From Flavobacteriales bacterium UBA4660 (lineage in GTDB: Bacteria > Bacteroidota > Bacteroidia > Flavobacteriales_D > Sanyastnellaceae), in contig DHLU01000199.1 of NCBI GenBank assembly GCA_002405435.1, forward strand, positions 3,536 through 12,732: a stretch of 9,197 nucleotides of DNA. The letters are read 5' to 3'. The notes below the pieces were generated by a model. The model was not told the DNA's origin. It saw nothing but the letters and a program-made list of their open reading frames with translations, and did not search any database. This document shows positions 1 through 6,399 of this stretch, one piece after another (position 1 is the first letter of the stretch; each line of letters starts with the position of its first letter). Made by a program: the position numbers and the translations under genes.

Positions 1-10
1 CCTGATTCGA

Positions 11-18
11 TACTTTTG
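11..18 (+). promoter_or_regulatory. Bacteroidota -7 promoter box for accA (upstream half outside the window)
   Basis: TACTTTTG fits the Bacteroidota primary sigma-factor -7 consensus TAnnTTTG at every fixed position. It ends 22 bases before the accA ATG, which would give a 5' leader of roughly 18 bases. The matching -33 TTG would fall before base 1, so only half of the promoter can be checked. The two complete promoters in this window (1072-1101 and 5807-5836) have the same box, which supports the call. Confidence 0.5.
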
Positions 19-40
19 TCCTGTTTAAATACCCGGAAAT

Positions 41-1018
41 ATGTCTACCAATTACCTCGAATTTGAAGCGCCCATCAAGGAACTGAATGAGCAGCTGGTA
101 AAGATGCGCGAGACTGAGGTCAAGACCACGGTCGATATGTCGACCGCTATCCGCGACATCGAAAAGGCCATCCAGGAAAAAACCCGGGAGATCTATGCCA
201 ACCTCGATCCCTGGCAACGGGTGCAGGTAAGCCGCCACCCCGACCGGCCCTATACGCTTCAGTATATCGAACACCTCACCGGCCATGACTTTGTGGAACT
301 CCACGGCGACCGCACCGTGAAGGACGACAAGGCGATGGTGGGCGGATTTGGCTGGATGGACGGAAGGAGTATTATGTTCATCGGCCAACAAAAAGGAAAT
401 ACCACCAAGCTGCGCCAGATGAGGAATTTCGGCATGGCCAATCCGGAGGGTTACCGCAAGGCGTTGAGGCTCATGAAGTTGGCTGAGAAATTCAACAAGC
501 CGGTGGTCACTTTCATTGATACGCCGGGTGCATTTCCCGGACTGGAGGCCGAAGAGCGTGGTCAGGGCGAGGCCATCGCCCGAAACCTCTACGAAATGAT
601 GCGCCTCAAGGTGCCGGTGGTATGCATTATCATCGGAGAAGGCGCCAGCGGCGGTGCACTCGGTATAGGTATCGGTGACCGGGTGCTCATGCTGGAAAAC
701 ACATGGTACTCGGTGATCAGCCCGGAGTCTTGCTCCTCCATACTCTGGCGCAACTGGGATCACAAGGTAGACGCCGCTAATGCGTTGAAACTCACGGCTG
801 AAGACATGCTTTCCAACCGGCTGATCGACGGAATTATCCGCGAGCCGGTCGGCGGCGCCCATCACGATCCGGCAGCCATGTTTGAATCGGTCAGGAAAGA
901 GATCAACAAGGCCCTCGATGTGCTTATTCCTATGGATACGGCCGAAAGAAACCGGCAGCGCATAGAGAAATTCTGCTCTATGGGGGTCGTACTGAAGGCC
1001 AATGACCTCAAGGCCTGA
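41..1018 (+). CDS. accA: Acetyl-CoA carboxylase carboxyltransferase subunit alpha
   Basis: This is the alpha half of the carboxyltransferase that, with AccD, moves the carboxyl group from biotin on AccB to acetyl-CoA. The product is malonyl-CoA, the first committed step of fatty-acid synthesis in the cytoplasm. The 325 residues are close to the length of E. coli AccA (319). An N-terminal helical segment (about 5-55) is followed by the crotonase-like carboxyltransferase fold. Recognisable blocks are GQQKGN (115-120), [17 protein letters not shown] (129-145), [10 protein letters not shown] (158-167), [10 protein letters not shown] (171-180), the oxyanion-type [15 protein letters not shown] (199-213) and [14 protein letters not shown] (223-236). 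The ATG at 41 is chosen because the family N-terminus begins there and a -7 box lies just upstream. No AccD gene is visible, which is normal because accA and accD are often apart in this phylum. No terminator with a T-tract follows it. Confidence 0.97.
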   Translation: MSTNYLEFEAPIKELNEQLVKMRETEVKTTVDMSTAIRDIEKAIQEKTREIYANLDPWQRVQVSRHPDRPYTLQYIEHLTGHDFVELHGDRTVKDDKAMVGGFGWMDGRSIMFIGQQKGNTTKLRQMRNFGMANPEGYRKALRLMKLAEKFNKPVVTFIDTPGAFPGLEAEERGQGEAIARNLYEMMRLKVPVVCIIIGEGASGGALGIGIGDRVLMLENTWYSVISPESCSSILWRNWDHKVDAANALKLTAEDMLSNRLIDGIIREPVGGAHHDPAAMFESVRKEINKALDVLIPMDTAERNRQRIEKFCSMGVVLKANDLKA

Positions 1019-1071
1019 GGTATATGCTTATACTCTTGTGGATAAACCGACCCCGATAGGTCGAAAAACGC

Positions 1072-1101
1072 TTGTGTAATGGTGCGCTCAGCTTAGTTTT
1101 G
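1072..1101 (+). promoter_or_regulatory. Bacteroidota-type promoter (TTG, 19 bases, TAGTTTTG) for the OmpA/TPR lipoprotein gene
   Basis: The -33 TTG at 1072-1074 and the -7 box TAGTTTTG at 1094-1101 are separated by exactly 19 bases, matching the Bacteroidota consensus TTG-N19-TAnnTTTG. Transcription should start at about 1105, leaving an A/T-rich leader of about 37 bases before the ATG at 1142. That leader has no Shine-Dalgarno sequence, as is common in this phylum. The 19-base spacing recurs on the minus strand at 5807-5836. Confidence 0.75.
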
Positions 1102-1141
1102 CAACCGATTTGTAAGTAGTACTCAATAATATAGGTATATC

Positions 1142-2842
1142 ATGAAGAAGAACAATCTGTACATACACTCAGTGGCCGTGGTTTCCACGTTCGTTCTCGC
1201 GGCATGTGCCAACCTCAAAACCATGCAGAAGCGCATCGATGAACTCGGTGCCAAGGCTGAGCCGAATCCGCTCGAGGTGCACGGCGATAGCGTCGAGATT
1301 ACCATCTCCGGACGGTTTCCCGAAAAGTATTTCCCTAAGAAAGTAATCGCTGAGTCCACTCCGGTGCTGACCTATTCAGGCGGAGAGGCCAAATTCAAAA
1401 TGCAGGGTTACCAGGGTGAAAAGGCCGCAGGTAATTTCAAAGACGTTATCCCCTACAAGGCAGGAAAGAGTTTCAGCTACACCGATAAGATTGCCTACTC
1501 TCCCTCCATGGAGGAGAGCAAGCTCGAGTTGCGTGTAAACGGCAGTATGGGCAGCAAGTCAGCCAGTTTCCCTCCCATCGCGGTGGCAGACGGTGTAATT
1601 ACCACGCCTTACCTGATGAAGGCCGACGACAAGGTAATGTTCGCCGCTGACCAGTTTGTGCGCACCAAGTCATTCACCACCGAGGCGGTGATCAATTTCG
1701 ACTATAACTCAAGTGTGCTCAAGCCGAAGGAGAGCAGTGATGCCGATATGGTGGCACTCGCTGAATTCTTCAAGCAGGTGCAGGCTAATCCGAAAATGGT
1801 CATTACCAAAATCGAATTTCAGTCCTATGCCTCTCCCGAAGGAGAAATTTTCCTCAACGATAACCTGGCGGGCGAACGCGCTGAGTCTGGAAAGAAAGCG
1901 CTTAATGATCTGGTGAAGCGCAATAAGATGGAGGGTTTCCTTGCTGAAAATCTCTTCCAGCTGAATCCGAAAGGTGAAGACTGGGAAGGATTCCGCGCAG
2001 CCATGCAAGCCAGTGGTATTCAGGATCGCGATATAATCATCCGTATCCTCGAAAAGACCAGCGACCTCAACAGCCGCGAGCAGGAAATCAAGAACATCTC
2101 CAAGACCTACGTTGAAATTCAGAAGGATATTTTCCCGGCCCTCCGCCGCTGCATCATTCGCGTTTACTATAACCAGGAAGGCTACAGCGATGCCGAACTG
2201 AAAACACTCTCTTCATCCAACGCTTCTGTGCTGGATTACGAAGAACTGATGAAGGCTGCCACGCTGACGGAAGACCTCTCACTGAAGGCTTCTATATACA
2301 AGGAGGCTCAAACACGCAGCACAGCTGACTGGAGAGCTACCAACAACCTTGGCAGCGTGTACTTCCAGCAGGGTAAGTCAGGCGATGCCGACGCCCAGTG
2401 GACCAAAGCCTACGGTCAGAAGAAAGAAGCCATCACCAGCAACAATATGGGTGTAGCAACCCGCGTGAAAGGCGACCGCAAAAAGGCCCTTACGCTCTTC
2501 AAAGAATCCGGATCCGGAGAGGCCAAGTATAACCAGGGTCTCATCAACATCCAGAACGGTGACTATGCTTCTGCCGTCAACACCATGTCTGGCTACAAAA
2601 CATTCAACTCTGCTCTTGCCAAGATGCTCAACGGAGATCTCTCCGGTGCTTCTGCTGATCTCGGAGCAAGCGGCGATAACAGTGCCATTGCTGATTACCT
2701 CAAGGCTATCATCGCTGCCCGTGGCAACGATACCACAGGGGTCGGCACACATGCCAAGAGCGCGATTTCCAAAGATCCGTCGCTTAGTACCAAAGCCGCG
2801 AAGGACCTTGAATTTAGAAATTTCCGCGACGCGATTAAATAA
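1142..2842 (+). CDS. Outer-membrane lipoprotein with OmpA-like domain and C-terminal TPR-like repeats
   Basis: The 566-residue product has a lipoprotein signal peptide. A hydrophobic stretch (about 11-21) ends in the lipobox LAAC, so Cys22 should be lipidated. Residues about 44-160 form a beta-rich region beginning with PNPLEVHGDS. Residues about 181-343 resemble an OmpA C-terminal domain: VINFDYNSSVLK (183-194), SYASPEG (228-234), the RA pair (Arg246), and a final strand RRCIIRVYY (335-343) after a helical insert containing GEDWEGF. Residues about 395-548 hold about five degenerate TPR-like hairpins spaced 27-31 residues apart (for example NNLGSVYFQQG, NNMGVATRVKGD, NQGLINIQNGDY). The SPEG variant with this insert resembles OmpA-like domains of Bacteroidota envelope proteins. 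A cell-envelope scaffold role is inferred, but the partner is unknown. It is a single-gene unit with its own promoter and terminator. I do not know a gene name for it. Confidence 0.88.
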   Translation: MKKNNLYIHSVAVVSTFVLAACANLKTMQKRIDELGAKAEPNPLEVHGDSVEITISGRFPEKYFPKKVIAESTPVLTYSGGEAKFKMQGYQGEKAAGNFKDVIPYKAGKSFSYTDKIAYSPSMEESKLELRVNGSMGSKSASFPPIAVADGVITTPYLMKADDKVMFAADQFVRTKSFTTEAVINFDYNSSVLKPKESSDADMVALAEFFKQVQANPKMVITKIEFQSYASPEGEIFLNDNLAGERAESGKKALNDLVKRNKMEGFLAENLFQLNPKGEDWEGFRAAMQASGIQDRDIIIRILEKTSDLNSREQEIKNISKTYVEIQKDIFPALRRCIIRVYYNQEGYSDAELKTLSSSNASVLDYEELMKAATLTEDLSLKASIYKEAQTRSTADWRATNNLGSVYFQQGKSGDADAQWTKAYGQKKEAITSNNMGVATRVKGDRKKALTLFKESGSGEAKYNQGLINIQNGDYASAVNTMSGYKTFNSALAKMLNGDLSGASADLGASGDNSAIADYLKAIIAARGNDTTGVGTHAKSAISKDPSLSTKAAKDLEFRNFRDAIK

Positions 2843-2859
2843 TTTGACGCCACAGTCTG

Positions 2860-2893
2860 AAAAAGCCCTCCCACGTGGAGGGTTTTTTTTTTT
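2860..2893 (+). terminator. Rho-independent terminator after the OmpA/TPR lipoprotein gene
   Basis: A perfect 6-bp stem, CCCTCC (2866-2871) with GGAGGG (2877-2882), encloses the 5-base loop CACGT. Eleven T residues follow (2883-2893). The A-run at 2860-2864 can pair with the start of the T-tract and lengthen the stem. It lies 17 bases after the stop codon at 2840-2842 and separates this gene from the VWA gene downstream. Confidence 0.93.
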
Positions 2894-2912
2894 GGTGTCC
2901 GGCGTTGGCAAA

Positions 2913-2957
2913 CGCGGGGGTAAGAGCGGTCGGGCGAAAATGTGTTGAACCCCCGCG
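2913..2957. repeat. Perfect 9-base inverted repeat in the spacer before the VWA gene
   Basis: CGCGGGGGT (2913-2921) and ACCCCCGCG (2949-2957) are exact reverse complements, 27 bases apart. A smaller perfect hairpin, GCGTT/AACGC (2902-2906 with 2911-2915), shares bases with the left arm, so the two structures cannot form together. Neither is followed by a T-tract, so this is not a second intrinsic terminator. Whether it is transcribed is unknown. Confidence 0.45.
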
Positions 2958-2987
2958 CTGCTGACCTGTAACAATCTCCTGAAAAGT

Positions 2988-3043
2988 GTCTGCCGGACCT
3001 CCGTCCCTGTCGCACAACGGCCTGAGCATTGTAGCCGGCAGAC
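2988..3043. repeat. Second perfect 9-base inverted repeat, just upstream of the VWA gene start
   Basis: GTCTGCCGG (2988-2996) and CCGGCAGAC (3035-3043) are exact reverse complements with 38 bases between them. Inside that loop CCGT (3001-3004) and ACGG (3017-3020) could add a short inner stem. The right arm ends 26 bases before the ATG at 3070, so if transcribed the structure would sit in the 5' leader. No T-tract follows it. A leader element, a palindromic protein-binding site or chance in a GC-rich spacer are all possible. Confidence 0.45.
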
Positions 3044-3069
3044 CTTTACCAAACGCAATACCTGATGCC

Positions 3070-4767
3070 ATGAAACACACTCACGTCTTCTTCCTTGCCA
3101 CCCTCCTGGGGTGTTCACTCCTTTGGGAATCATGCGCGCGCGACGCCCGACCGCAGCCCTATCCTGTCAAGCAGCGCCCTGCGCCCGAAAGCCAAAAAAC
3201 CTCAGCCGAAGTTCCCCTGCCGCCATCAGCCGATGTCCCGGCTGTAGAATCAGAGACCTTTTCTACACAGAAACCTGAACCTTCCGTCATTTTCGAATGT
3301 GTCGAAGTGCCTGCCATGCAAGGCCTCGTAAAAAGCATAGGGAGTGATTACATGAAGACACTTAGCCTGACCCTGGAAGGTGTTGAACAAGAGAGGGAAG
3401 AAGATGTCAGGGCGCAGGGGCCGTCGGTTCGCGCGGGCTTACTCACGGCCGGGGAGATACACGATTTCTCCAAATGGCGTCTGTGGGAAGACATCGCCGC
3501 CAATGAACTGGGCCTTTTCCAGCAGCAATGGCAGCTATATCCCCGTGAGCGTTACTGCACCGCCGTGCAGACCGACAGGGGCACTCCCCTTCCAGGTGCC
3601 CGGGTAGAATTGTTTTCGACAGACGGCTCCGTCCTTTGGACAGCGGTCACCGACAACAATGGCATAGCCGAATGTTGGAACAGGATGTTCAGTCCTTCCG
3701 ACCCCCGCGAAGCCGCCAGTATTAAGGTGTCAGCCGGTGACGAACACCGTTGGATTCAAAAAATCAGACCGATTACAAAAGGCATCAATGCCGTTACCAT
3801 GCCCGTAGCCTGTGGAGTTTCGGGTGATGTCGACATACTCTGGTGCGTTGACGCCACGGGCTCTATGGGCGACGAAATAGATTACCTGAAGGCCGAACTT
3901 GACGACATTATTGGCAGGACTGCCGCTGAAAACACCGACCTCGAAATCCGCACGGGGAGCATCTTTTACCGGTGCCAGGGCAATTCGTACACCACGCGAA
4001 CCTCGCCCTTCAGTACAAGCCTGGCGGTAACACGCGATTTTATACGCCAGCAAGCGGCGGCAGAAGGGGGTATCGAAGCCGTCGAAGTGGCAATGACGGA
4101 GGCCATGGCTATGGATTGGCGTCCGGCTGCCCGTGCCCGTATTATGTTTATGGTGCTTGATGAATGCCCGGGCAGGGAACAGGAAGTGATTGACAAGTTG
4201 CATGCTGCAACGGTTCGGGCAGCGGCCTCAGGCATTCGCATCGTTCCGCTGGTCAGCAGCGGTGTGGACTTCAGTGATGACAAAAGCCTCGAGTACCTGA
4301 TGCGCTCGCTGGCGCTGGCTACCAATGGTACCTATGCCTTTCTGACCGACCACAGCGGAATAGGAAACAGCCACACGGCACCGAGTACCAACCGTTACAA
4401 GGTCGAAGCCCTGAATGAACTGTTGCTGCGCATTATCAGTCAGTATACCTATTTCGCCGGTTGTCCCGATGAAACTGCGCTGCCGGTCGTGCCAGATCTT
4501 TTGGAAGACCCCTTCAATCCGGATACCCCAGCGGCCTTGTCCCTGACACTGAGGCCCAATCCGGCCAGGATCGATGTGGTGGTAGAAACATCGGATGCTC
4601 CCGATGAGTTGTGGCTCACCGATAACAGCGGAAAATGGCTGATGCGAAGAGAACTTCCCGGTCAGACCCTGACACTGGATGTCACTGATTTTCCCTCGGG
4701 ATTGTACTTCATCAGGGCCAGAAAGGGCGAACGGTGGGCCAGGGAAAGGCTGGTGATTGCGCGGTAG
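3070..4767 (+). CDS. Surface protein with von Willebrand A domain and T9SS C-terminal sorting domain
   Basis: The product has 565 residues from the ATG at 3070. That start puts a signal peptide first (MKHTH, then a hydrophobic run to about residue 19). Residues about 25-70 are a Pro/Ser-rich linker. An unassigned block with LTAGEIHDFSKW (125-136) precedes a carboxypeptidase-regulatory-like beta domain (about 163-245, with GTPLPGARVEL and TDNNGIAECW). The VWA domain covers about 253-465: DATGSMG (261-267) supplies MIDAS residues Asp261, Thr263 and Ser265, and Asp364 in VLDECPG is a likely further ligand. Residues about 490-565 look like a type A T9SS sorting domain (RPNPARIDVVVE, then TDFPSGLYFIRA). 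I infer Sec export followed by T9SS secretion or surface attachment, with metal-dependent adhesion a possible role. The N-terminus is ambiguous: Cys15 (LLGC) or Cys22 (WESC) could be a poor lipobox, or signal peptidase I could cut after Ala23. No consensus promoter is visible. Confidence 0.87.
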   Translation: MKHTHVFFLATLLGCSLLWESCARDARPQPYPVKQRPAPESQKTSAEVPLPPSADVPAVESETFSTQKPEPSVIFECVEVPAMQGLVKSIGSDYMKTLSLTLEGVEQEREEDVRAQGPSVRAGLLTAGEIHDFSKWRLWEDIAANELGLFQQQWQLYPRERYCTAVQTDRGTPLPGARVELFSTDGSVLWTAVTDNNGIAECWNRMFSPSDPREAASIKVSAGDEHRWIQKIRPITKGINAVTMPVACGVSGDVDILWCVDATGSMGDEIDYLKAELDDIIGRTAAENTDLEIRTGSIFYRCQGNSYTTRTSPFSTSLAVTRDFIRQQAAAEGGIEAVEVAMTEAMAMDWRPAARARIMFMVLDECPGREQEVIDKLHAATVRAAASGIRIVPLVSSGVDFSDDKSLEYLMRSLALATNGTYAFLTDHSGIGNSHTAPSTNRYKVEALNELLLRIISQYTYFAGCPDETALPVVPDLLEDPFNPDTPAALSLTLRPNPARIDVVVETSDAPDELWLTDNSGKWLMRRELPGQTLTLDVTDFPSGLYFIRARKGERWARERLVIAR

Positions 4768-4773
4768 ATTCGT

Positions 4774-5790
4774 TTAGAAGCGCATGGGTTTTGCAGAGCG
4801 GACGCGCCTGAAGGATCCCCTTCCGTTGGTCTTCGGTTTTTTGAAACTGTCCTGCTGCATGAGCATATAATCCACCTTGAACATCACATAGAAGTAAGCG
4901 TCATTGTCGCGGGGATCACCGCGCTGCTGACCGGGTGCCGTGGCGATATCAGGAAGCCCTCCGCTGGTAAGTCCAAGCGCCGGATTGCTCAGGTAGGCAG
5001 CAATATCGGCCAGGTCTGAGCCCTGCTGGTAGAGCGCAAGGTCGTAGGGGTTGAAATAATTGGTGCTCACATCGTCGAGATAGTCGGTGAAAGTGAACCG
5101 GTAGGTCACCTCAAAACCAAACAACCATTGCCGCTGGGCGCGCAACATAAAGTTGGCGCCAACGGGTACATTAAGCCTCCACAGGTTGTATTCTTCCGGA
5201 CCGCCGGGCAAGCCCTGGCCTTCGGTGCGCAGTGGGTGCAATTCGTACCAGGTATTTCCCAGCCGGGCCTTGGGGTTATGGTGCATGATGCCGAGTCCGC
5301 CGAAAACGGAAAAATAGGCACCGCGGATGCGCCAGGGGCTCTTTTTGCTGTTGGCCCGGTTCAACTGGTATTGGTGTCCTTTTTTGCCACCTATGCGCAG
5401 TTGGAACTCGGGCATGAGGTTTATCTCAAACACGTTGGACCTGAAGTGCAGGTTTCTGTTGCTGCGGAAAGTCTCCTGTGTCAGTCGGTCATCACCGGCC
5501 AGGCGGCTATAGGAAAAATCACACCGGCCGAAGAGCCATTTGGTGAAAGTGTAGCGATATCCCAGTAAACCGGCCAGGTGAAACTCAGTCCACTCAAGGT
5601 CTTTTAGGTCATTGGTACCGATGCCGTCTTTGCCGCCCAGGTCGCCGAGAAAATTGGTAGTACCAATGCCAAACTCAATGTGATGGCGGTGGTATTTCCA
5701 GTCATTTTCTCCAATAAAGAAATCGTATTTCTGGCCTCGCAAGATGGGGCATACCAGGGCCAGCAGGCATATGGGGAGAAACCGGGTCAC
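4774..5790 (-). CDS. PorG-like (DUF6089-type) outer-membrane beta-barrel protein
   Basis: The 338-residue product begins with a signal peptide (MTRFLPICLLALVCPILRGQ, cleavage probably near residue 18-20). Alternating aromatic and hydrophobic strands typical of an outer-membrane barrel follow. Family-like blocks are IEFGIGTTNFLGDLGG (38-53), NRNLHFRSNVFEI (111-123), NPKARLG (172-178), PLRTEGQG (186-193) and FTFTDYLDDVSTNYF (232-246). From memory these match the family annotated as T9SS protein PorG; the match is by motif only. The protein is longer than I expect for P. gingivalis PorG, with a Gly/Pro-rich stretch at about 250-297 that may be a loop. It ends in a basic tail and a terminal Phe. 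The start is GTG at 5790-5788: no in-frame ATG precedes the signal peptide, and a promoter lies a few bases upstream. It converges on the VWA/T9SS-cargo gene with 6 bases between stop codons. Confidence 0.8.
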   Translation of the reverse strand: MTRFLPICLLALVCPILRGQKYDFFIGENDWKYHRHHIEFGIGTTNFLGDLGGKDGIGTNDLKDLEWTEFHLAGLLGYRYTFTKWLFGRCDFSYSRLAGDDRLTQETFRSNRNLHFRSNVFEINLMPEFQLRIGGKKGHQYQLNRANSKKSPWRIRGAYFSVFGGLGIMHHNPKARLGNTWYELHPLRTEGQGLPGGPEEYNLWRLNVPVGANFMLRAQRQWLFGFEVTYRFTFTDYLDDVSTNYFNPYDLALYQQGSDLADIAAYLSNPALGLTSGGLPDIATAPGQQRGDPRDNDAYFYVMFKVDYMLMQQDSFKKPKTNGRGSFRRVRSAKPMRF

Positions 5791-5806
5791 GATGCAAAGA
5801 ATCTCA

Positions 5807-5836
5807 CAAATATAGCAAGACCTTCCTTTTCGGCAA
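5807..5836 (-). promoter_or_regulatory. Bacteroidota-type promoter (TTG, 19 bases, TATATTTG) for the PorG-like gene
   Basis: On the minus strand TTG (5836-5834) and TATATTTG (5814-5807) are 19 bases apart, a full match to the Bacteroidota consensus and the same spacing as the promoter at 1072-1101. It lies between the end of the upstream methyltransferase gene (stop at 5856-5854) and the GTG start at 5790. The barrel gene can therefore be transcribed on its own as well as by readthrough. The predicted start near 5803 gives a leader of only about 12 bases. Confidence 0.75.
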
Positions 5837-5853
5837 CGCCCTCCCGCAGTTAG

Positions 5854-6396
5854 TTAGCTCCGGCAGTATTCCCACAGCACAATTCCGGCGCAAACGGCTA
5901 CATTTAGCGAGTGTTTGCTGCCGTGCTGGGGTATTTCCACAAAATCGTCGCAGAGGGGCAGCACCTCTTCTGACAGGCCCCTGACCTCATTGCCGAAGAC
6001 CAGGGCAACGGGCCGGCGGGGAGGGGTGAAGCCCGGCCCGAGCAGGGTGCTGCGGTTTGTTTGTTCCACCCCGGTTATGTGCCAGCCTGCTGCTTTGAGG
6101 GTTGTAAGGGCCTGAACCGTATCACCCACGTATTTCCACGGCACGGTCGCCGTGGCCCCGAGCGCGCTTTTTTGGACTTCGCGCTGGTCGGGCAGCGGGG
6201 TGATGCCGCAGACCTGTATTTCCTGTACCAGAAAACTGTCTGCGCTGCGGAAGATCGCTCCTGTATTGTGGCCGCTTCTCAGGTTGTCCAGCACCACTAC
6301 CAGCGGCCGTTTCTCAAGGCGCGCCAGCGTGTCCGGATCAGGACGCCCCAATTCGGCCGCCGCCAGTTTCCTGACACCTTCCCGGCTTTCGGCCAT
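5854..6396 (-). CDS. TrmH/SpoU-family RNA 2'-O-methyltransferase
   Basis: The 180-residue product is a SPOUT-class enzyme, predicted to methylate a ribose 2'-OH of tRNA or rRNA using S-adenosylmethionine in the cytoplasm. The three SpoU motifs are present and in order. Motif 1 is LDNLRSGHNTGAIFRSAD (36-53, with Asn44 and Arg50). Motif 2 is VFGNEVRGLSEE (133-144, with Glu137). Motif 3 is IPQHGSKHSLNVAVCAGI (155-172, with Ser163 and Asn165). These residues build the trefoil-knot cofactor site. There is a short N-terminal extension but no separate substrate-binding domain, so the exact RNA target (for example tRNA Gm18, or a TrmL-like or rRNA site) cannot be read from sequence. The ATG at 6396 follows the sppA stop by 3 bases, so the two genes are almost certainly cotranscribed and perhaps translationally coupled. 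Confidence 0.9.
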   Translation of the reverse strand: MAESREGVRKLAAAELGRPDPDTLARLEKRPLVVVLDNLRSGHNTGAIFRSADSFLVQEIQVCGITPLPDQREVQKSALGATATVPWKYVGDTVQALTTLKAAGWHITGVEQTNRSTLLGPGFTPPRRPVALVFGNEVRGLSEEVLPLCDDFVEIPQHGSKHSLNVAVCAGIVLWEYCRS

Positions 6397-6399
6397 GGA

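Noticed and set aside
1048..1063. Hairpin CGACC/GGTCG after accA as a terminator
   Set aside because: The stem is only 5 bp and is followed by A residues rather than a T-tract.
2986..3069. In-frame upstream extension of the VWA gene starting at 2986 (28 extra residues)
   Set aside because: The extension would bury the signal peptide that begins at the ATG at 3070, and the added residues overlap the inverted repeat and look non-coding.
2378..3133. 251-codon open frame on the minus strand
   Set aside because: It is antisense to the 3' end of the lipoprotein gene, crosses the terminator and runs into the VWA gene; its product is low-complexity with no recognisable motif.
4758..4784. TGCGC/GCGCA inverted repeat between the convergent VWA and PorG-like genes as a bidirectional terminator
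   Set aside because: The stem is short with a 17-base loop, lies largely within coding sequence and lacks a proper T-tract.
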